18,513 bases of DNA, taken from NCBI GenBank assembly GCA_035642125.1, contig DASQSZ010000315.1, positions 1-18,513 on the forward strand, read 5' to 3'. Both the position numbers and the translations under genes were made by a program. This document shows positions 13,951 through 18,513 of this stretch, one piece after another (the first letter of the stretch is position 1; the number at the start of each line of letters is the position of its first letter). The notes under the pieces were generated by a model. It had not been told where the DNA came from. It did no database searches and saw only the letters and a program-made list of their open reading frames with translations. The DNA is from CALAED01 sp937891035. Lineage in GTDB: Bacteria; Actinomycetota; Actinomycetes; Streptosporangiales; Streptosporangiaceae.

Positions 13951-15732
13951 GTGGACGTAGGTGAGCGCGCGGAGCAGGCCGGAAACGGCGTGGGGCCGCG
14001 TCGCTTGAGTGGCCGGGTGCAGCGCCCGCGGCTGGTCCTTGTGCTGATCAGCGTGGGGGTGTTGCTCGTCGGCTTCATCGGCGGCGGCTGGGCGCTGCGC
14101 GAGTTCCCCAAGACCTGCTCGGGCAGCCCGCTGCTGATCAGCATCGCCGCTCAGCCCGACATCGCACCCGCGATCATGGAGGTGGCCTCCAGGTTCAACG
14201 TCCAGCCGCACGAGGTGCGCGGGCGCTGCGTTCGGGTCGCCGTGTACGAGAAGGAGCCGGCCAAGGTCGCCCGCTTCCTGGCCGGCGGCCCCTTCGCCGG
14301 CGGCGAGGAGCTGAACGTGGACGGCTGGGTGCCAGAGTCGTCCATGTGGGTGAACGTGGCGCGCGACTCGGTGGCGGGCGCGCGCAACGTCTCAACCGAG
14401 GTCAGCTCGATCGCCAGCTCCCCCGTGGTGCTGGCCACCTCGCGGGCGGTGGCCACGGAGTTTCGCCGCGACGACATCGAGCCCAGCTGGCGGATGCTCT
14501 TCCCGAAGTTCGCCACGCTGTTCGGCGGGCCCCGGGCCAAGACGCCGGTGTCGGTGCAGATGCTCGATCCGTCGCTCAGCGGCGCCGGCGTCGCCACCAT
14601 GATCGCGATCCGGCGGATCATCGGGACGGGACGGCAGTCGGGGCCGCTGCTCACGTCGTTCGTCCGCGGCATGCAGCGCAGCACGTGGAGCGACAACACC
14701 ACCATGTTCACCTACCTGACCGGTCTGGCCAGGTACAGCAGGCCCATCGTCGTCTCCACCGAGCAGGCGGTGTTCGTCTACAACGACACCCACCGGCCCA
14801 ACCCGGCGACGCCGCTCCTCCCGAAGGAGGGCAGCGTCTTGATGGACTACCCGTTCGCCGTGACGACCACCGACCAGGCGCGCAGGGAGGCGGTCGAGGC
14901 GTTCCGGTGGGCGCTGCGGTCACGGCTGTCCCTGGAGACGATCCAGCGGTTCGGGTTCCGCACCCCCCAGGGCCTCATCGACCGCGAGATCGCCCAGCGG
15001 TACGAGGTGAACGGCTACACGCCCAGGCTCGTCGCCGCGGCGCCCAAGCCGGGCCAGGTCGACGAGGCGTTGCAGGCGTGGAACCGGCTCGGGCTCGGCA
15101 CGAACATCCTGGTCCTCACCGACGTGTCCCGATCGGTCGGGCAGGAGATCCCGGGGGCGGGTGAGACCCGGCTGCGGCTCGGCATCCGGGCCGCGCTGCT
15201 CGGCCTCCAGCTGTTCCCGAACGACACGAACATCGGCCTTTGGCAGTACGCCGAGCGCCTCGACGGTGACAAGCCGTACAAGCAACTCGTGCCCATCGGA
15301 CCGATCACGCAGCGGCTTGGCGGGCACAGCAGGCGGGCGGAGCTGCGGCGCATCGCGCAGCAGACCCGGCCCACCGACCAGCCCGCCGAGATGAACGACA
15401 CGATCCTCGCGGCCTACCGAGAGCTCAAGCGCACCTGGCGGCCGGACAAGTTCAACGCGATGCTGGTCATGGCCTCAACCAACGACAACACACCCGGCGG
15501 GATGTCGACCGGCGCGCTGCTCGACGCGATCCGCGAGGAGGCCGACCTCCAGCGTCCCGTTCAGATCATCTTCGTGGCGTTCGGCACCGACATCGACACC
15601 GCGGCGATGGAGCGGATCGCCCAGGCGACCGGCGGCGGCGTCTACTCCACCCGCGACCCGAACCAGATCATCAACGTCTTCATGGACTCCATCGCCCGCC
15701 GCCTCTGCACGCCCGACTGTCCGGAGACCTAG
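13951..15732 (+). CDS. Membrane-anchored solute-binding-like domain plus von Willebrand factor A domain protein
   Basis: This is a 593-residue protein. A short basic N-terminus precedes one membrane helix (about 28-50), so it is probably an uncleaved anchor with the rest outside the membrane. Residues about 60-345 resemble a periplasmic solute-binding fold of the SBP_bac_11 kind, opening SPLLISIAAQPDIAPAIMEVASRF, with TKTP-like and SLSGAGVATM segments. Residues about 383-590 form a VWA domain with the MIDAS motif DVSRS (D391, S393, S395) and the late strand IIFVAFGTDID. The last residues hold two Cys (CTPDC). The start is GTG 13951; ribosome binding is weak and a GTG at 13990 is possible. No transporter genes are adjacent, so it may act in adhesion or assembly rather than uptake. 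It is convergent with fbiB. Confidence 0.8.
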   Translation: MDVGERAEQAGNGVGPRRLSGRVQRPRLVLVLISVGVLLVGFIGGGWALREFPKTCSGSPLLISIAAQPDIAPAIMEVASRFNVQPHEVRGRCVRVAVYEKEPAKVARFLAGGPFAGGEELNVDGWVPESSMWVNVARDSVAGARNVSTEVSSIASSPVVLATSRAVATEFRRDDIEPSWRMLFPKFATLFGGPRAKTPVSVQMLDPSLSGAGVATMIAIRRIIGTGRQSGPLLTSFVRGMQRSTWSDNTTMFTYLTGLARYSRPIVVSTEQAVFVYNDTHRPNPATPLLPKEGSVLMDYPFAVTTTDQARREAVEAFRWALRSRLSLETIQRFGFRTPQGLIDREIAQRYEVNGYTPRLVAAAPKPGQVDEALQAWNRLGLGTNILVLTDVSRSVGQEIPGAGETRLRLGIRAALLGLQLFPNDTNIGLWQYAERLDGDKPYKQLVPIGPITQRLGGHSRRAELRRIAQQTRPTDQPAEMNDTILAAYRELKRTWRPDKFNAMLVMASTNDNTPGGMSTGALLDAIREEADLQRPVQIIFVAFGTDIDTAAMERIAQATGGGVYSTRDPNQIINVFMDSIARRLCTPDCPET

Positions 15733-15784
15733 CCACGAGGCAGCCCCAGGACCCGGGACCCGGCCACGAGACCAAGCCCCGGAG

Positions 15785-17104
15785 TCAGCGGGTCTCGATG
15801 AAGGCGGCCGGGTCGCGGGGCGGGCGGTCGGCCGGCAGGCGGGCGGCGTGGCCGACGCCGACCGCGCCCATCGGATCCCACTCGGCGGGCAGGCCGAGCG
15901 CCGCGCGGACCACGTCGGGGCAGAACATCGTGCTCGACACCCAGCACGAACCCAGCTCCTCGACCGCAAGCGCGACGAGGAGGTTCTCCACGCCGGCGCC
16001 CATCGACACGAGGAACATCTCGCGCTCGGCACGCCCCCGCCGTTCGTCGGGATAGGCGTGCGAACCCGTCATGACCAGGCACGGCACGATGAGGTACGGC
16101 GCGCGCCGCAGCACGTCGCCGCGTCGCACCCGCCGGGCGATCGCGTCTTCGGTGAAGCCGTCGCCGCGCAGGTCGGCGATCCAGGCGTCGCGCATCGCGT
16201 CGAGCAGCGTCGCGCGGACGCCGGCCGACTCGACAAGCACGAACCGCCACGGCGTCGTGTGATGCGGCGCCGGCGCGGTGATCGCCGCCGCGACCGCCCG
16301 CCGCACCGCCGCCGGGTCGACGGGCTCGGCGGTGAACTCCCTGATCGTCCGGCGCGCGAGCAGCACGTCGGCCGACCCGTACCGGAACATGTCCTCCTCT
16401 GGCGGGCGGATCAGTGCGCGCGCCCCCGGGCCCGTCTCGTCGGTAACGAGGTGACCGAGGCCGCGCACGACCGCGACCGGCACGCCGGCGAGCTTGCCCT
16501 TGACCAGTTCGGCCGCCGACGCGATCTCATCGGCCACGGCGGTGATGGTGGCCTCGAGCCGGTTGCCGTGCCCGTCGCTGCCGCCACGCAGATCGTCGAG
16601 CGGGGCCAGCCCGGCGACGCCGATGGCCGCGTCGGTCAGGCCGACGCGCCACGGCCGGCCGAGCGTGTCGGAGACAATGACGCCGACGCGGACGCCGAGC
16701 AGGTCGTGCAGCCGGGCCCGGATCCGCGCCGCGGAGGCGTCCGGGTCCTCCGGCAGCAGCAGCACGGTGCCCGGTGGGGTGTTGGACGCGTCCACGCCGG
16801 CGGCGGCTAGGACGAGCCCCTGCCGGGTCTCGACGATCCGCGTCTCGCCGCCGGGTGCGGCGGGGGACGGACGGCGCGCCACCACTCGTACCGTCTCGGC
16901 GTCGATCGCCTTGGCGCGGTCGGCGGCGATCATGACCCGCCCCTCGGCCTTGCTCACGATCTTGGACGTGATGACGAGGATGTCCCCATCGGCGGGCGCG
17001 GACGGTCCGGCCGGGGCCAGGGCGGCGGCGATGAGGGCGGCGAGCTCGTCGCCTTCGCGGACCTCGGGGAGGCCGGGGACACCGAAGATCTCAAGTCGGC
17101 TCAT
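15785..17104 (-). CDS. fbiB: Coenzyme F420:L-glutamate ligase / dehydro-F420-0 reductase
   Basis: This 439-residue fusion acts last in F420 synthesis. Residues 1 to about 245 form the CofE ligase that adds gamma-linked glutamates using GTP: DILVITSKIVSKAEG (41-55), GVIVSDTLGRPWRVGLTDAAIG (141-162, read in two parts) and NRLEATITAVADEIASAAEL (181-200). Residues about 247-439 are an FMN-binding nitroreductase-like domain (LLARRTIREFTAEPV, HHTTPWRFVLV, VEELGSCW), which in mycobacterial FbiB reduces dehydro-F420-0 (family knowledge). The length compares with about 448 in Mycobacterium. The ATG at 17104 lies inside the end of fbiA; the 14-bp overlap implies translational coupling. It ends 52 bp from the convergent VWA gene, with no clear terminator seen. 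Confidence 0.96.
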   Translation of the reverse strand: MSRLEIFGVPGLPEVREGDELAALIAAALAPAGPSAPADGDILVITSKIVSKAEGRVMIAADRAKAIDAETVRVVARRPSPAAPGGETRIVETRQGLVLAAAGVDASNTPPGTVLLLPEDPDASAARIRARLHDLLGVRVGVIVSDTLGRPWRVGLTDAAIGVAGLAPLDDLRGGSDGHGNRLEATITAVADEIASAAELVKGKLAGVPVAVVRGLGHLVTDETGPGARALIRPPEEDMFRYGSADVLLARRTIREFTAEPVDPAAVRRAVAAAITAPAPHHTTPWRFVLVESAGVRATLLDAMRDAWIADLRGDGFTEDAIARRVRRGDVLRRAPYLIVPCLVMTGSHAYPDERRGRAEREMFLVSMGAGVENLLVALAVEELGSCWVSSTMFCPDVVRAALGLPAEWDPMGAVGVGHAARLPADRPPRDPAAFIETR

Positions 17105-18131
17105 GGGCCAGCTCCAGGGCGGCGGCGGCGATGTCGGCCGCCGCGGTCACGTCGGTCATCAACAGCGGCCGGGCCCGGACCGCGATCCCGTCGACGTCGG
17201 GACCGGCGGCGTCGGCGTCGGCGGTGTCGACCAGCCAGCCGTCCAGCAGCCGCGGACCATAATGCGCGGCCACCGCGCGCGCCGAGGTCTCCACGCCGAT
17301 GGCGGACAGGCAGGCGTCGGCCATGCCGCGCACCGGGGCGCCGCCGATGATCGGCGAGATCCCGATGACCTTCTTGGCCTCGACCGCGGCCCGGATGCCC
17401 GGCACCGCCAAGATCGTGCCGACGCTGACGACCGGGTTGGACGGCGGCAGCAGCACGAAGTCCGCCGATTCGATCGCCTCGATCACCCCTGGCGCCGGCT
17501 TGGCGTCCTCGGCCCCCACCGCGGTGATCGACTCCGCCGGCACGGAAGCGTGCAGCCGCACCCACCACTCCTGGAAGTGGATCGCCCGGCGGCTTGCCGG
17601 CGCGCTTCGCCCGCCCGCCGGGCCGGCTTGGCCGCCGCTTCCCGCCGCCTTCTCGCTCACGCCGCTCACGCCGCTCACGTCGCCCGCGACGTCATCGCCG
17701 GCGATGACGACGTGCGTCTCGACCCTGTCGTCGCTCATCGGGATGAGCCGTACGCCGGGCCGCCAGCGCTCGCACAGCGCCGCGGTCACGGCCGACAGCG
17801 GGTAGCCCGCGTCGAGCATCTGCGTCCGGACGATGTGCGTGGCGAAGTCACGGTCGCCGAGGGTGAACCAGGACGGCCCCACACCGTACTCCGCCAGCTC
17901 CGCGCGCACCGAGAACGTCTCCGCGGAGCGGCCCCAGCCCTGCTGTTCGTTGATGCCGCCGCCCAGCGTGTACATCACGGTGTCGAGGTCGGGACAAACC
18001 CGCAGGCCGAAGAGCGTGATGTCGTCACCGGTGTTGCCGATGACGGTGACCTCGGCGTCCGGAACGGCCGCGGCGAGCCCGCGCAGGAACCGCGCCCCGC
18101 CGATGCCGCCCGCCAGCACCACGATTTTCAT
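17091..18131 (-). CDS. fbiA: 2-phospho-L-lactate transferase (CofD family)
   Basis: This 346-residue enzyme joins FO to the phosphoenolpyruvyl or phospholactyl group of a guanylated donor, giving (dehydro-)F420-0. It shows the N-terminal MKIVVLAGGIGGARFLRGL, NTGDD (33-37), CPDLDTVMYTLGGGIN (46-61), GDRD (92-95) and LLPPSNPVVSVGTIL. A low-complexity stretch of about 33 residues (146-178, Gly/Ser/Ala/Val-rich, including SGVSGVS) sits between MSDDRVETHVVI and RRAIHFQEWW, where relatives have a shorter loop; this explains the extra length over about 331. The donor-making enzyme FbiD/CofC is not in this window. ATG 18131 has CAGACT 6 nt upstream, suggesting a leaderless start. It heads the fbiA-fbiB operon. 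Confidence 0.96.
   Translation of the reverse strand: MKIVVLAGGIGGARFLRGLAAAVPDAEVTVIGNTGDDITLFGLRVCPDLDTVMYTLGGGINEQQGWGRSAETFSVRAELAEYGVGPSWFTLGDRDFATHIVRTQMLDAGYPLSAVTAALCERWRPGVRLIPMSDDRVETHVVIAGDDVAGDVSGVSGVSEKAAGSGGQAGPAGGRSAPASRRAIHFQEWWVRLHASVPAESITAVGAEDAKPAPGVIEAIESADFVLLPPSNPVVSVGTILAVPGIRAAVEAKKVIGISPIIGGAPVRGMADACLSAIGVETSARAVAAHYGPRLLDGWLVDTADADAAGPDVDGIAVRARPLLMTDVTAAADIAAAALELAHEPT
17655..17679 (-). repeat. 9-bp tandem repeat inside fbiA
   Basis: On the plus strand GCTCACGCC is repeated 2.8 times (17655, 17664, 17673). It encodes the SGVSGVS part of the low-complexity loop in FbiA and keeps the reading frame. Confidence 0.8.
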
Positions 18132-18137
18132 GCCGCA

Positions 18138-18168
18138 AGTCTGGCACTCGAACGATCATGATCGTCCG
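18138..18168 (-). promoter_or_regulatory. fbiA-fbiB promoter with an overlapping palindromic operator candidate
   Basis: Read on the minus strand: GACGAT (plus 18161-18166), 17-nt spacer, CAGACT (plus 18138-18143), 6 nt, then the fbiA ATG. The -35 end lies within a perfect 14-bp palindrome, ACGATCATGATCGT (18152-18165). With its flanks this becomes an 18-of-20 symmetric site (18149-18168, CGaACGATCATGATCGTcCG). A dimeric regulator bound there would affect the fbiA promoter and perhaps the divergent gene at 18263. Confidence 0.5.
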
Positions 18169-18262
18169 GCGGCCCGTGCCGGGATGGCGAGCGGCCGCTA
18201 CCGGGACAAAGTTATGCGAAGCTTGGCGTGCCGACTCGCAGACACTCTCGCTGGAGACTCTT

Positions 18263-18513
18263 GTGAACTACGACGCCGCGCAGCGGCTCCGTGAGCCCGC
18301 CGCCTGGGCGCTCATCGTCGCGGCGGGCCTGCAGGTCCTCGCCGGGCTGAGCATGCTTCTCGCCGGAGCCGGCTTCACGCAGCAGGCCTTCGTGGAGGTG
18401 AGCTTCGGCAACATGGTCAGCGGTGTCACGCTGGCGGGCGTGGTCGTGCTCGCCGTGTTGCTGGTGACCCGGGGCGAGGCACCCACCCCGCAGGCGCGCA
18501 CCATCGTGATCGC
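18263..18513 (+). CDS. Hypothetical membrane protein (3' truncated by window edge)
   Basis: An open frame runs from GTG 18263 to the window end, with GGAG (18253-18256) 6 nt upstream. The 83 visible residues open NYDAAQRLREPAAWALIV. They contain two hydrophobic segments, about 13-34 and 49-67, with a short loop (GFTQQAFVEVSFGNM) between, and then a polar Pro-rich linker (TRGEAPTPQART). I do not recognise a named family. It may be a multi-pass membrane protein, since the frame continues beyond the window. It is divergent from fbiA, 131 bp apart, and may share the palindromic control site. Confidence 0.68.
   Translation, partial: MNYDAAQRLREPAAWALIVAAGLQVLAGLSMLLAGAGFTQQAFVEVSFGNMVSGVTLAGVVVLAVLLVTRGEAPTPQARTIVI

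Noticed and set aside
11226..14144. Minus-strand open frame of 972 codons opposite fbiC
   Set aside because: It is a shadow of fbiC. The plus-strand product has both radical SAM motifs and full-length family similarity.
15733..15784. CCACGAG direct repeats and CCCGGG-rich sequence between the VWA gene and fbiB as a terminator
   Set aside because: I could not draw a stable stem with a reasonable loop, and no T-run is present on either strand.

Overview
The window is high-GC DNA with GTG/TTG starts and short intergenic gaps. It carries a fused FO synthase (fbiC), a fused fbiB and fbiA, so it belongs to an F420-producing actinobacterium. Protein style and the many GTG starts look most like the Streptosporangiales (Nonomuraea/Streptosporangium/Sphaerisporangium-type), but the order is inferred, not proven. 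I see no tRNA, rRNA, CRISPR array or insertion sequence.

Left part (1-8021): an envelope or glycoconjugate region. It starts with the C-terminal end of a membrane-anchored family-2 glycosyltransferase, followed by a GT4 glycosyltransferase. A leftward block then holds a flippase-like (UPF0104/LPG synthase TM family) membrane protein, a class I methyltransferase, thioredoxin and a second flippase-like protein. A second rightward block, starting 50 bp away, holds another methyltransferase, another GT4 enzyme and an NDP-sugar pyrophosphorylase with a left-handed beta-helix tail. The pairing flippase-like plus methyltransferase occurs twice, around a divergent start point near 4760. Together the genes could supply a nucleotide sugar, transfer sugars to a lipid carrier, methylate the product and move it across the membrane. 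The actual product cannot be told from sequence.

Middle part (8022-11106): a 211-bp gap, AT-rich for most of its length, then a DJ-1/PfpI protein of the isonitrile-hydratase type, an HhH-GPD DNA glycosylase, a small leftward membrane protein, and a LysR regulator behind a repeat-dense divergent control region.

Right part (11107-18513): the F420 genes. fbiC (FO synthase) lies on the + strand. fbiA-fbiB (2-phospho-L-lactate transferase, then gamma-glutamyl ligase plus FMN reductase) lies on the - strand as an overlapping operon. Between them is a membrane-anchored protein that joins a solute-binding-like domain to a von Willebrand A domain. The guanylyltransferase that supplies FbiA (FbiD/CofC) is not here. 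The window ends in the start of a small membrane protein transcribed divergently from fbiA.

Several start codons (4784, 8902, 11178 and, on the minus strand, 18131) have a -10-like hexamer ending 6-7 nt upstream and no evident ribosome binding site, which suggests leaderless transcripts. A 14-bp perfect palindrome sits at the -35 position of fbiA.
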